The notes beneath the pieces are model-generated. The model was not told where the DNA came from and searched no databases. It saw only the letters and a program-made list of their open reading frames with translations. A program made the translations under genes and the position numbers. Source: DATJSN01 sp035504095 (GTDB lineage Bacteria; Planctomycetota; Phycisphaerae; WQYP01). Taken from it: a DNA stretch of 31,127 bases. The DNA is taken from NCBI GenBank assembly GCA_035504095.1, contig DATJSN010000076.1, forward strand, positions 1 to 31,127, written 5' to 3'. This document shows positions 7,815 to 17,190 of the stretch, piece after piece. Each line of letters begins with the position of its first letter. Positions within the stretch are counted from its first letter, which is position 1.

Positions 7815-8513
7815 ATGCAGAAAATTCTTGTCCTTCAGCACGTCGAACCGGAAACCATCGGCAATATTTCAGGCGCCCTGGCCAGGGCCCATCTTCAAAC
7901 ACAGACCATTGAAATATTTTCCGGCCAGAGCATTCCCTCCGACGCCGCCGAATTTGCCGGTCTCATCGTTATGGGCGGACCCATGGGTGTGTATGAACAG
8001 CAGCAGTATCCATTTATCCGTGAGGAACTGCGCCTCATTGAATCGGCCCTTCGCCTGAAGTTGCCCATCCTAGGCGTATGCCTCGGCAGCGAGTTATTGG
8101 CCGCGGCACTTGGCGCGAAAGTTTATCCGACTGAAAAAATAGAAATCGGCTGGTATCCGGTGCGCAAACTTCCGGCTGCTAAAGGCGATCCTCTTATGGA
8201 CGTTTTGCCCCAAACGTTTAATGCCTTTATCTGGCACGGCGATATCTTCGATTTGCCCGCGGGATCGACCCCCCTGATGGCTTCCGATTTAACCGCCTGC
8301 CAGGCCTATCGCTACGGCGACAATGCTTATGGATTTTTATGTCACCTGGAAGTGAATTTCCACCAGATTCTCGCCATGGTCGACTTATTTAAGGATGAAC
8401 TTCGAGAGGCTGGCATCCCGCCGGAAAAAGTTTTAGATCCAACGCCGGCAAATATTGTGGAACTTGAAAAACTCGGCGGAGAAGTCTTTGCCAAATGGGT
8501 GGAATTGATTTGA
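7815..8513 (+). CDS. Class I glutamine amidotransferase-like protein
   Basis: A 232-residue stand-alone GATase1 domain. The nucleophile elbow is GVCLGSE with Cys89, and the His177/Glu179 dyad lies in LCHLEV, giving a complete triad. The WHGDIFDLP segment is typical of the GMP-synthase-like subgroup. Such proteins hydrolyse glutamine to deliver ammonia, or act as gamma-glutamyl hydrolases; no synthetase partner is adjacent. The frame extends to 7788, but the ATG at 7815 matches where the domain begins (MQKILVLQHV). No strong Shine-Dalgarno is visible. It overlaps the dut start by 19 bases, so the two genes are probably cotranscribed and translationally coupled. Function beyond the family is unknown. 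Confidence 0.85.
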   Translation: MQKILVLQHVEPETIGNISGALARAHLQTQTIEIFSGQSIPSDAAEFAGLIVMGGPMGVYEQQQYPFIREELRLIESALRLKLPILGVCLGSELLAAALGAKVYPTEKIEIGWYPVRKLPAAKGDPLMDVLPQTFNAFIWHGDIFDLPAGSTPLMASDLTACQAYRYGDNAYGFLCHLEVNFHQILAMVDLFKDELREAGIPPEKVLDPTPANIVELEKLGGEVFAKWVELI

Positions 8514-8977
8514 GTTTAAAAGAATCTGTAAACGTGCAATTAACCTGGCTTCCGCACGGCAAGGGCCTTGGGCCGCCGGCGTATCAAACCGCCCAGGCGG
8601 CGGGAATGGATGTGCAGGCTGCGGTAACCGAACCGGTTGTAATTGAACCGATGCAGCGGATGGCCGTTCCCTGTGGTTTCGTCATGGCGTTGCCGCCTGG
8701 TTATGAAGCCCAAATTCGTCCGCGTTCCGGCCTGGCGCTTAAGCATGGCATCAGCATGCCCAATTCCCCCGGTACAATCGACGCCGATTACCGCGGCGAA
8801 GTCATGGTTCTTCTGATTAATCTGGGCCGGGAAGCCTTCACCATTACTCGCGGCATGCGCATCGCGCAGATGGTCATCAGCCCGGTTACGCACGCCAACT
8901 GGTCGGAAGTGGACTCCATTGAGCATCTGAGCTCCACTAAACGCGGCGGCGGGGGATTTGGCAGTACCGGGCATTAA
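8495..8977 (+). CDS. dut: dUTP diphosphatase
   Basis: A 160-residue trimeric-type dUTPase with all five motifs: I AGMDVQA (36-42), II RPRSGLALKHG (75-85), III GTIDADYRGEV (93-103), IV RIAQMVI (122-128) and the flexible-tail motif V RGGGGFGSTG (150-159). It hydrolyses dUTP to dUMP and pyrophosphate, keeping uracil out of DNA and feeding thymidylate synthesis in the cytosol. It overlaps the upstream amidotransferase gene by 19 bases, with ggag about 14 bases before the ATG; translation may depend on coupling. ftsK follows after a 205-bp gap with its own -10-like box. Identification is secure. Confidence 0.96.
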   Translation: MGGIDLSLKESVNVQLTWLPHGKGLGPPAYQTAQAAGMDVQAAVTEPVVIEPMQRMAVPCGFVMALPPGYEAQIRPRSGLALKHGISMPNSPGTIDADYRGEVMVLLINLGREAFTITRGMRIAQMVISPVTHANWSEVDSIEHLSSTKRGGGGFGSTGH

Positions 8978-9092
8978 GGGGTGCTAATAAAATAAGCCAA
9001 AATGTTGCAGGCGTTTCGCCTTAAATTGTGGCCTGTAGCCTCTGCCCTATGGCCTTGCACACAAATATCATGTTTTACTCCGATTTTTTCGA

Positions 9093-9098
9093 TATAAT
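9093..9098 (+). promoter_or_regulatory. Possible -10 box for ftsK
   Basis: Perfect TATAAT 85 bases before the ftsK ATG, preceded by a T-rich stretch. No good -35 hexamer at 16-18 bases, so the call is tentative. Confidence 0.3.
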
Positions 9099-9182
9099 AC
9101 TAATCCAGAGCTGCGCTAAGGATGGCGCGGTGAGGGCTTGTTTAAGACAGGCCTTTATCTAGACATGGAAGTCGAGGTTCAC

Positions 9183-11612
9183 ATGGCGGGCAAATCCGGA
9201 TCCAAAGATACAAGGCACTTGCGTGTACTGCGTTACTCTCTGACGCCTCTGGGATGGGCGTTCTGGCTTTTTCTTTCCCTGTCGATTATTTCGTTTCGCC
9301 CCACTGATCCAACAATGCTGGCCAACTCCCCCACCGGTTATTTCGCTCCGGGAACGCCTGTGCACAACTGGTGCGGCCCGGTCGGCGCCACCACCGCTTT
9401 TATCCTAAATAACAACATTGGCCTGGGTTCCTGGGTATTGATCACCATGTTGGCCATTTTTCTGATCGTGTGGACTTCCGGCAGTAATCTTTCGCAACTG
9501 GCTTTCCGGCTGCTTGGCGGCGCAACGCTGATTGCCGCCATAAGCGGCATGGCCAACCTCATGGGAATCGGCCGGGATTTACCGGCTGGCCCCGGCGGAG
9601 TTCTGGGGATGGTGATCGGGCATTTTCTTAAAGCACGATTTTATGGCGTCGGGTCGTCTCTGATTCTGATGCTGGTTTTTGTTGTGGGCTTGCTGTTGGC
9701 CGCGGATGAAATTGTATTGGTATTCCTCGCGATGCTGCGCCATTCTTTCAACAAGGTCCCAACTAACAAAGTCGCTGGCGCCGCGGGAACGGCGGCGTCT
9801 GCTGCTGCAACAGGTTTATGGGCGGGATTTGCCGCGATTTTGCGCGGCCTGTTTGGCTCAAAGCGGGTGAATAAGAATGACGCTTTGGCGCGTAAGGCAG
9901 CGCTACTCAAAATGGCGCCGCGTCCAATGCCGGCTCCAAACGCCGCTAAAACTCCCGCTGTTGCAGCGGAAACGCCTGCCGAGCCCGAACCGGCGAAAAA
10001 GCCGGAACGCAAAGAACCGGTGGTTGTACGCCGGCCAAAACCAACGAGCGTGGACATGTTGCTGCCTTTCAAGTCTGTGCCGCCGCCGCAGAAACAGGAC
10101 TTGGGCAACTACCGTCTGCCCGAATTGGATTTGCTTGAAAACGCCGAACCGGCCAATACTGAAGGCAACGAGGAAAAAGTACGTGAAAAAGCCCGCGTGT
10201 TGGAGGATTGTCTGCACAGTTTCGGCGTTGAAGGCAAAGTGGTCGCCATCGATACCGGTCCGGTGGTTACGCTTTATGAACTTGAACTCTCACCCGGAGT
10301 GAAAAGTTCGCAGGTCAGCGCGCTATCCAAGGATATTGCCCGGGCGCTGATGAGTCCGCCGGTGCGCACCATCGACAATATTCCCGGCAAATCCACGATG
10401 GGCATTGAAGTTCCGAACATTGATAAGGAACGTGTGCGGCTGAAGGAACTTCTGCAGCTTGGCCACCACACGATTGAACACATGGCCCTGCCGATGTGTC
10501 TGGGCAAGGACGCCTCCGGCAGCCCGCTGATCGACGATCTGGCCACGATGCCGCATCTATTGATCGCCGGCACCACCGGATCGGGTAAATCCGTATGCAT
10601 CAATTCCATTGTCATGACGCTGCTGATGACCCAGCGGCCGGATCATGTGAAGTTGATCATGATCGATCCCAAAATGGTGGAAATGCAGGATTACAAACAG
10701 ATACCGCATTTGATGGCGCCAATTATCGATGAAATGCCCAAGGCGGAAAGTGTGCTGGAATGGGCTACTCAGAAAATGGATGAACGTTATGAAACCCTTT
10801 CGGAAGCCGGCGTGCGGCACATCAAGCAGTTTAATAAGCTCACGCGCGAACAGATTCTGGAAAAATTCCAGCCCAGCACCCGGGAAGAAGAGGCGCGCAT
10901 TCCGTTCCACATGCCCTACATCGTCATCATCATTGACGAACTCGCCGACCTGATGATGACCAGCAAGGAAACGGAAAACCACATTGTACGCATCGCCCAG
11001 AAGGCCCGAGCCGTGGGAATTCATATGATTCTGGCCACGCAGCGCCCCGAGGCACAGGTGGTCACCGGGCTGATCAAATCCAACATGCCCGGCCGCATCT
11101 GCTTCCAGGTTCGTTCGCGGCTCGATTCGCGCATCATGCTCGATCAGTCCGGCGGCGAAATTCTGCTCGGTCAGGGAGATTTACTCATGCTCCGTCCCAC
11201 CGGTGGAACACTGCTCCGCGGCCAGGGAACATTTGTGGAAGACGTCGAAATCAAACGCGTCACCGGCTTTTTAACCGAGATTGCCCATCCGGAATTTCAT
11301 CCGGAGTTAATGCAGCTTGGCGCACCCAGCGGACTTGATGCGACGGAAAAAGACTCTCTCTTTGATGATGCCGTCAAAATCATTCTGGAAACCCGCCGCG
11401 GATCGGTAAGCCTGCTCCAAAGGCGTTTAACCATCGGCTATTCGCGAGCCAGCCGGTTAATCGACCAGATGCGTGCTTCAGGTATTGTAGGTGCTTATAA
11501 GGGCAGTCAGGCCAGTGAAGTGCTCATGACTTTGGATGAATGGGAATCGTTACGTGCTTCGCAGGCCGATTCGCAGACCCAGGAAGATCACGCTTCGGTA
11601 TCCGAAGATTAA
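9183..11612 (+). CDS. ftsK: DNA translocase FtsK/SpoIIIE
   Basis: An 809-residue translocase. Several hydrophobic membrane segments fill about residues 20-200, followed by an Ala/Pro/Lys-rich linker (about 230-320), the FtsK alpha domain, the RecA-like motor with Walker A GTTGSGKS (463-470) and Walker B IIIDELADL (Asp585), and a C-terminal gamma winged-helix domain (about 735-800, RGSVSLLQRRLTIGYSRA) that reads KOPS-type polarity sequences. It pumps chromosomal DNA through the closing septum and coordinates dimer resolution. The open frame reaches a TTG at 9138, but GAGG five bases before the ATG at 9183 decides this start. It stands alone on the plus strand and converges on the DUF4159 gene 18 bp away, with a shared hairpin between. 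Identification is secure. Confidence 0.96.
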   Translation: MAGKSGSKDTRHLRVLRYSLTPLGWAFWLFLSLSIISFRPTDPTMLANSPTGYFAPGTPVHNWCGPVGATTAFILNNNIGLGSWVLITMLAIFLIVWTSGSNLSQLAFRLLGGATLIAAISGMANLMGIGRDLPAGPGGVLGMVIGHFLKARFYGVGSSLILMLVFVVGLLLAADEIVLVFLAMLRHSFNKVPTNKVAGAAGTAASAAATGLWAGFAAILRGLFGSKRVNKNDALARKAALLKMAPRPMPAPNAAKTPAVAAETPAEPEPAKKPERKEPVVVRRPKPTSVDMLLPFKSVPPPQKQDLGNYRLPELDLLENAEPANTEGNEEKVREKARVLEDCLHSFGVEGKVVAIDTGPVVTLYELELSPGVKSSQVSALSKDIARALMSPPVRTIDNIPGKSTMGIEVPNIDKERVRLKELLQLGHHTIEHMALPMCLGKDASGSPLIDDLATMPHLLIAGTTGSGKSVCINSIVMTLLMTQRPDHVKLIMIDPKMVEMQDYKQIPHLMAPIIDEMPKAESVLEWATQKMDERYETLSEAGVRHIKQFNKLTREQILEKFQPSTREEEARIPFHMPYIVIIIDELADLMMTSKETENHIVRIAQKARAVGIHMILATQRPEAQVVTGLIKSNMPGRICFQVRSRLDSRIMLDQSGGEILLGQGDLLMLRPTGGTLLRGQGTFVEDVEIKRVTGFLTEIAHPEFHPELMQLGAPSGLDATEKDSLFDDAVKIILETRRGSVSLLQRRLTIGYSRASRLIDQMRASGIVGAYKGSQASEVLMTLDEWESLRASQADSQTQEDHASVSED

Positions 11613-11625
11613 TTTTAAACTTCGG
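11593..11625. terminator. Overlapping hairpins between convergent genes
   Basis: Three alternating arms, CTTCGG-TAT-CCGAAG-N12-CTTCGG, can form two mutually exclusive 6-bp hairpins across the ftsK stop codon. They sit just before the convergent stop at 11631. An A/T-rich loop stands in for a U-tract, so this is a plausible bidirectional terminator but not a canonical one. Confidence 0.4.
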
Positions 11626-11630
11626 TAAAT

Positions 11631-13997
11631 TTACTGTTGTATCGCCGGAGAATAAGAGAGCGGCTGGCTGTATTGATGTTCTTTGGCCGCGGCAGCCTGT
11701 ACCGCTGCAGCTTTTGCTGATCCATAAAGAATCTCGTCCATCAGCATCTTTTGCGCTGATCCAGGCGCGTAACCGTCGATACCCCATACGCGGGCGTTCA
11801 CCAAAGCGCTGGAAATGTCGTATGGGTTGACAATAATCATGTATCGATTATCACGATCCAAGCCCAATAGACCGGCATCGGCGCTAAATCCGTGCGTGAT
11901 GTTGTGGTATTCACGAAAGACAATCTGTTTGAGCAAAACCGAATCCGGCGTGGTTCCATTGAATATCGCCGCATTCATGGGAACAGGCTGCAAATAAGCC
12001 AATGGGTAAAGTTCCGCCGCTATGGTGTTAAACGAATCGGTGAAATCCTGACTGCCGCCTGCCGCTTCAACGACCAGCGTTCCGCCGTTATTTAGAAAGT
12101 TTCGCAGATTGTGCTCGGTCTGCCAGCTTAGATCAAACTTTTGCGTACCGATCATATAGGCCACCGGCGTTTTGCTTGCGTCCAGATCATCCATACTTTC
12201 AACGGTAAATGTCAGTTGAGTGTGATAGCTGCTCCGCGCCATCGCTGCAAATTGCGCCAAACCGTCGGGATCAGGATTCCACATACCTGAATGCCGGATC
12301 AGAGCCACGTTAATCACGCGCACGGGTCCGGTAGCGGCGGAATTCGGCGTGCCGGCCAGGCTGAAATCGGCGTTAATGCGATGTTTTCCCGTGGCATAAA
12401 AATAAACGTTGGCGGCAACCTGAAACGCCGTTAAATTATTTTTTGTATCCATATTCTGCCACGTTGTAACCAAATCCACGGGACAATGTATCCAGTTCAT
12501 GTGAATTCCATTGGTAAGTCCCATCAGCCCCAACGAAGCCGGCAGATGATATTCCACTGTATAAACCGGGTTGTTTGGTGCAAGCGCGGTAAGCTGCAAT
12601 CGTCCGTCCGTTACCTCAGTTGCGGCTCTTTGCATCGCCGCCGTAAAAGTCTTGCTGCCGCCGACGGAGACGGAAAATATCAATCCCCCATGTGCCAGGT
12701 AATCCCGCAAACGGGCAATGTCCGCCGTCGTGAATTTAGGATCATCCTGTCCGCTGATCAGCAATACCGGCGCCTCGAGCCATTCATCAAAACTCGAGTT
12801 TGTATCGACGCTTCGCCAGTTTAATTGTTGTTCGAATGTCTGGCCGATCCAGCGGCTGAGATTCGCATCATCCAGTGGCAGGCTATCCCATGAACCGGCA
12901 TAGGCAAATTTTTCAAAGACCACGGGATTAAGCCCGCGCACCAAAAAAAGCAGGGCATAGGAGGACGGTATTACCGGGGTTGGTTGTGCGAGTACACTTC
13001 CCTGCCAGCCGCCGGTTTGCGGATTCTGATCGGCAAGAATGGTGGCAGCGCCCATCCTGTACCAATCAGTGCTGCCTATTTTACTCCAGCCGCTCGCCAG
13101 ACCCACGCGTTCCAGGCCGTACAGATAATACATGTCGTCCTTGGTCTGGATGTTGTTGGCCAGCCAGGCCAGTCCGTTCTGAATATTCTGGTCCTGGCGC
13201 GGATTCGAAGTTGCACCGTCCTGCCGGTATTGATCGATAATGAACAAACTCGCCAGTCCCGCCGCGGTCATAGCCTGGGTGGACTGGCCCGATTGCGAGT
13301 ATGGCCAGCCGCCGTCGGGATTCTGTGAGCCGCGCCAATGGTTATCAGAACGATACCAGTAATTGATGGGTACATATAAGCCGGACATTTCCGCCGCCCA
13401 GACTCCCAATACGCCGTATTGACTGTTGGAGTTGTCCCAATCTCCGGAACGATCTTCATTTCCCTTCACCCCGTCCCATTGGTAATGGTAGCCTCCGTCT
13501 GCATGCTGCGAATTCAGCAAATATAGCTCCGCGCGGATAAGAGCATTGAGACAATCGGGCTGATTGCTGGGAAAAACCGTCAGTGCGCTGATCTGCAATG
13601 AAGCAACGTATGTGGATTGCGGCTTAAGCGTCAGCAAATACCCAATAGCCGGCGCCAGTTCAGGCGAATCCGGCTGCAATCGTGGATCACCCGTCGTCAA
13701 TCCCGCTTCCAGGAGCGCATAAACGGCCAGTGCCGTCGGGCCTCCGGAATATTCCTGCCCTGGAGAAACCGCCTCCCAGAAATTCGCGGTTTTTTGTGCC
13801 AGCAGGTAATCCACTCCGCGATGTATGGCTTGCAAAATCACCTGATTTGACGGCCCAATTTGTTCGGCCTGTGAAGTTTGTGCTGTGTCTTGGTCTGCGC
13901 GACAAATACCGATTATGGCGAGATAAACAATGCCCATCAAAACAAGAATTAAGATTTTGATCAGCAGATTGACTGTTCTGAGAATTCTGAGTGTCAT
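11631..13997 (-). CDS. Secreted protein with prenyltransferase-like repeats and two DUF4159-like domains
   Basis: A 788-residue protein. A long hydrophobic segment at about residues 8-30 is a signal peptide or anchor. Residues about 45-370 contain alpha/alpha-toroid repeats (GGPTALAVYALLEAG, ADGGYHYQW, PDGGWPYSQSGQSTQAMT, TGGWQGS) like squalene-hopene cyclase or prenyltransferase, but no cyclase DXDD motif. Two DUF4159-like domains follow, one around WLEAPVLLISGQDD/LAHGGLIFSV and another around TPVAYMIGTQKFD/NNGGTLVVEA. This architecture is common in Planctomycetota; its job is unknown, perhaps envelope-associated binding. The frame continues upstream to 14111, but the ATG at 13997 starts the signal segment and has AAGGG upstream. 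It is divergent from the NDUFA9-like gene and convergent with ftsK. Confidence 0.75.
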   Translation of the reverse strand: MTLRILRTVNLLIKILILVLMGIVYLAIIGICRADQDTAQTSQAEQIGPSNQVILQAIHRGVDYLLAQKTANFWEAVSPGQEYSGGPTALAVYALLEAGLTTGDPRLQPDSPELAPAIGYLLTLKPQSTYVASLQISALTVFPSNQPDCLNALIRAELYLLNSQHADGGYHYQWDGVKGNEDRSGDWDNSNSQYGVLGVWAAEMSGLYVPINYWYRSDNHWRGSQNPDGGWPYSQSGQSTQAMTAAGLASLFIIDQYRQDGATSNPRQDQNIQNGLAWLANNIQTKDDMYYLYGLERVGLASGWSKIGSTDWYRMGAATILADQNPQTGGWQGSVLAQPTPVIPSSYALLFLVRGLNPVVFEKFAYAGSWDSLPLDDANLSRWIGQTFEQQLNWRSVDTNSSFDEWLEAPVLLISGQDDPKFTTADIARLRDYLAHGGLIFSVSVGGSKTFTAAMQRAATEVTDGRLQLTALAPNNPVYTVEYHLPASLGLMGLTNGIHMNWIHCPVDLVTTWQNMDTKNNLTAFQVAANVYFYATGKHRINADFSLAGTPNSAATGPVRVINVALIRHSGMWNPDPDGLAQFAAMARSSYHTQLTFTVESMDDLDASKTPVAYMIGTQKFDLSWQTEHNLRNFLNNGGTLVVEAAGGSQDFTDSFNTIAAELYPLAYLQPVPMNAAIFNGTTPDSVLLKQIVFREYHNITHGFSADAGLLGLDRDNRYMIIVNPYDISSALVNARVWGIDGYAPGSAQKMLMDEILYGSAKAAAVQAAAAKEHQYSQPLSYSPAIQQ

Positions 13998-14208
13998 GTA
14001 TACGCCCTTGTATTGAGCCTTATATTTTTTCTCCGGCTCCCTCGGCGTTTCTAACATTAAAATTATCGGTTCAAATTCAAATCGAGTTTGGCGTAAATTG
14101 GTTATGTGCAACTCGCACGTAGTTCGGATAAAAATAGGTTTATTATGATCTCCTGAGGGTTTGTGGCACGTTTGGAATAGTCCCCGGTGCTGGTTTCAGG
14201 AAAGACTA

Positions 14209-15165
14209 ATGTCCGAGAATGTTAGAACAGAATTTGCGGCAAAAAATACGAAACCGATTCTCGTCACCGGAGCCGCGGGGTTTGTCGGACGGAATATTGT
14301 TTCATCTCTCAGGCAACTTGGGTTTAAGGTCCGCGCTCTTGTGCGTCAAAACACAGCCGATCTGGATTCAACTGTTGAGCAAGTGGTGGGAAACATTCTG
14401 GATCGCGCAACGCTGGCCCCGGCCGTCGAAGGATCTGCTGCGGTCATTCACCTTGTTGGCATTATCCAGCCGACGCGCAATGCGGGTTTTGTTCAGGTGC
14501 ATGCCCAGGGAACTGCGAACGTCATAGCAGCCGCCCAGGCTGTTGGCGTTAAGCGCTTTATCCAGATGTCGGCGTTGGGAGTAAGAGCCAATGCACGCAG
14601 CATATATCACCAGACTAAATGGCAGGCGGAGCAAACTGTGCGAGAAAGTTCGATGAGTTGGACTATTTTTCGTCCCAGTATGATTCACGGTCCGGGCGGC
14701 GAATTTTCCAATATGCTCCGAAACTGGGCGACCGGCAAAGCTCCGCCATTTTTATTCATGCCATACTTTGGCGGCGGCGTGCTGGGGCAAAAACCTGTGA
14801 GTAAAATTCAACCAATTTACGTTGGCGACGTGGCGGAATTTTTCGTTCACGCTATCAAAAATCCACATAGCATGAACAAAACTTATGAACTCGGCGGTCC
14901 GCAATCCATGACCTGGCCGGAATTTTTACACGCCGCCGCACAAGCCATCGGCGGCCACACGCGGTTCCCCGGAGGCATTCCGATCTGGCTGGCCAAAGCC
15001 ATGTCGCGATTGGCACTTCCGGGTTTGCCGTTTACTTACGATCAGGTCCTCATGGCTCAAGAAGATAATACCTGCGATATGACTGCCGCACTCAACGACT
15101 TTCCCGGTTTAGCATTGCACTCTTTCCCCGAAACCGCTCGCGAATATTACAAAACTATGCAGTAA
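14209..15165 (+). CDS. NDUFA9-like atypical SDR (NAD(P)-binding)
   Basis: A 318-residue extended or atypical SDR. The N-terminal Rossmann motif VTGAAGFVGRN starts about residue 20, followed by a VRALVR cofactor-end segment and the YHQTKWQAE active-site-like stretch. The IFRPSMIHGPGG segment is typical of the complex I 39-kDa (NDUFA9) subgroup of NAD-dependent epimerase-like proteins. These bind NADP(H); bacterial members often act in quinone, lipid or sugar metabolism, and several have no known reaction. The start at 14209 has GGAAAG upstream and is preferred over a TTG at 14161. It is divergent from the DUF4159 gene with a 211-bp shared promoter region. Family is well supported, function is not. 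Confidence 0.82.
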   Translation: MSENVRTEFAAKNTKPILVTGAAGFVGRNIVSSLRQLGFKVRALVRQNTADLDSTVEQVVGNILDRATLAPAVEGSAAVIHLVGIIQPTRNAGFVQVHAQGTANVIAAAQAVGVKRFIQMSALGVRANARSIYHQTKWQAEQTVRESSMSWTIFRPSMIHGPGGEFSNMLRNWATGKAPPFLFMPYFGGGVLGQKPVSKIQPIYVGDVAEFFVHAIKNPHSMNKTYELGGPQSMTWPEFLHAAAQAIGGHTRFPGGIPIWLAKAMSRLALPGLPFTYDQVLMAQEDNTCDMTAALNDFPGLALHSFPETAREYYKTMQ

Positions 15166-15256
15166 TCATCACTGTTGCAAAAAATATACCCCTCCAGCGT
15201 TGAACAAATAGAAGCAGGTGATTTTTCATATTAGATTGCGAGGAAGGAAACTGATA

Positions 15257-16819
15257 ATGCTGCAAAAATGGCTTATGGTAATTCTCACTGCTGTCTTGAT
15301 CAGCATGATCAACGCCTGTTCCAATCAATCAAATTCCACAGAACCGCCGGCGATTAGTATATGCACTCCACCAATACCCGAAAAAATCCAGACCAATCTG
15401 GAGTTTTATTCTTCTGATGCCCAGATGGTCGCAGCGTTTGACTGGGCTAAACGGCAGGCATTGGCTTACGTCTTTGATGGCGACCCCGTAGGTCCATGGT
15501 ACGAAGCAGCGTTGCCCGGTCGTGAAGCCTTTTGTATGCGCGATACGTCACATCAGGCGATGGGCGCCCAGGCGCTCGGCCTTGGCGTTTACACACAAAA
15601 CATGCTTTATAAATTTGCCGAAAACATCTCCAATTCCAAAGACTGGTGCAGCTACTGGGAGATCAATCGTTACAATTATCCTGCACCCGTAGATTACAAA
15701 AACGACGCCGAATTCTGGTACGACCTGCCGGCCAACTTTGACGTTTTGGATTGCTGTTACCGCATGTACCTTTGGACGGGCGATCTTTCCTATACGAACA
15801 ATCCGGTTTTCCAGAATTTCTACCGCCGAACCTCAATCGATTATGTAAACCGATGGGATTTAGGCGCCGATCAGGTGATGACGCGTGAGCGATTTATCAA
15901 TTTACGAGGAACATTTAATCCCAACGATAAATTCGAGTATTACCGCGGTGACCCCGGCTATGCGGAGAAAAAAGAGCCATTTGTATGCGGCATCGACTTG
16001 CTTGCTTCGCAGTACGCCGCCTATCACGCATACGCCTACTTTGCGGCAATCCGCGGCGATGAGCAGGTTGCGGCTGAGTTCACTGATAAAGCTGATGCAG
16101 TCCGGAACCTGATTAATACTACGTGGTGGGACGCAAAGGACAACTGTTATTACGGCCAGCTTGACGCCAACCATCAACTTACAGGATCGGCGGATGCATC
16201 CGTACTTTATTATGATGCCACGGACAACGGACCAAAGGCGCAGGCGGCTCTTGCAAGCCTTATCAGCAGCATACGCAAAAATCCGTCGAGCGGCGTAGAG
16301 GGAGAATCACATTACGCTGAAATTCTCTATCACTATGGCGTCCCTGACGTCGCCTACACCGAAATCATGGATTTGACCCAACCAGGGCGATTCAGGCAGG
16401 AATATCCGGAAGTTTCCTATTCGGTCATTGGAGCAATTGTGACCGGCCTGATGGGCGTGAGCCTCGAGCCTTCATTCCCATCCGAATCGGCTCTACAGGG
16501 CGGCTACGTTGAGATCATTGTCAAAACTTTTCCGGCGTTAACCAGCCAGACGGCCTGGGCACAGATTTGTCATTTACCGATTCGAAAAAACCGAGTAAGC
16601 GTTCTACATGAAGGGTTGGGCAAAACCATCTTTACCAATGAAAGTGGGCCCGCGTTAATCTGGCAGGCCATATTTCCTGGTAACTACGCCAAATTGCTTG
16701 TGAACGGCAAACCAGTCAAAGCCGAGCACGGTCTGGAGCCTATTGGCCGTGTGACTTCATGGATCAGTATTCCAGTCGGTGCCGGCGATTCTGTATGTGT
16801 CCAAACGCCATCTTCGTAA
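15257..16819 (+). CDS. Lipoprotein, putative six-hairpin glycosidase-type enzyme
   Basis: A 520-residue protein with a lipoprotein signal: Lys near the start, a hydrophobic core, then Cys21 after MINA, followed by a Ser/Asn-rich spacer. The body (about 50-430) has the Trp/Tyr-rich alternating helices of (alpha/alpha)6-barrel glycoside hydrolases, with CMRDTSHQAMGAQALGLG, FWYDLPANFDVLDCCYRMYLWTGD, and an acidic GVEGESHYAE region that could hold a catalytic Glu. A C-terminal beta-type domain follows (about 440-515, ending in a VNGKPV segment). It likely acts on glycans at the outer face of a membrane. I cannot assign a GH family. The ATG at 15257 follows AGGAAGGAAA and beats the upstream start at 15218. 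It follows the NDUFA9-like gene on the same strand. Confidence 0.55.
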   Translation: MLQKWLMVILTAVLISMINACSNQSNSTEPPAISICTPPIPEKIQTNLEFYSSDAQMVAAFDWAKRQALAYVFDGDPVGPWYEAALPGREAFCMRDTSHQAMGAQALGLGVYTQNMLYKFAENISNSKDWCSYWEINRYNYPAPVDYKNDAEFWYDLPANFDVLDCCYRMYLWTGDLSYTNNPVFQNFYRRTSIDYVNRWDLGADQVMTRERFINLRGTFNPNDKFEYYRGDPGYAEKKEPFVCGIDLLASQYAAYHAYAYFAAIRGDEQVAAEFTDKADAVRNLINTTWWDAKDNCYYGQLDANHQLTGSADASVLYYDATDNGPKAQAALASLISSIRKNPSSGVEGESHYAEILYHYGVPDVAYTEIMDLTQPGRFRQEYPEVSYSVIGAIVTGLMGVSLEPSFPSESALQGGYVEIIVKTFPALTSQTAWAQICHLPIRKNRVSVLHEGLGKTIFTNESGPALIWQAIFPGNYAKLLVNGKPVKAEHGLEPIGRVTSWISIPVGAGDSVCVQTPSS

Positions 16820-17190
16820 CATATTTGCAATGTAATTAAAGAAGAAAAACAACTTTGCCGCTTATAATATCAGCATAATGGTCATTTTGCACATAAAATA
16901 ATCGCCGTGCCTATTTTGTAACACAACCTAAATATAATATAATTGGATCCCATATATTGATCTAAGTCATTGTTTTTCAATGTCTTATAATCTATTTAGA
17001 GACGAAAAAATAGGTTTGTTCAGGTAACAATAACTTTGGGCATCATATGATTACCACTACATACATTCGATTTGCTTATTTCTTTGGCACTGGCGGTATT
17101 CGGGCCATTATTGCCCGGGGTGTGTCTTTTGGACTCCTTACGGTCCAACGGACTAGTCCATGTACATACGGAGTTACGCGGAGGCTGTAA
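16820..17190. other. AT-rich gap and structured leader of the sigma-54 activator
   Basis: No gene. A perfect TATAAT lies at 16986-16991 with only a poor -35. Near the activator start there are two hairpin-capable stretches: CGGGC/GCCCG at 17101-17117 and TGGACT/AGTCCA at 17130-17160, the latter also containing GGAC/GTCC alternatives. GGAGG seven bases before the ATG at 17191 is the ribosome site. Confidence 0.4.

Noticed and set aside
17083..17100. TGGCAC followed by GGTAT as a sigma-54 -24/-12 promoter before the activator gene
   Set aside because: The -12 GC dinucleotide is AT at the required spacing, so the essential half of the motif is missing.
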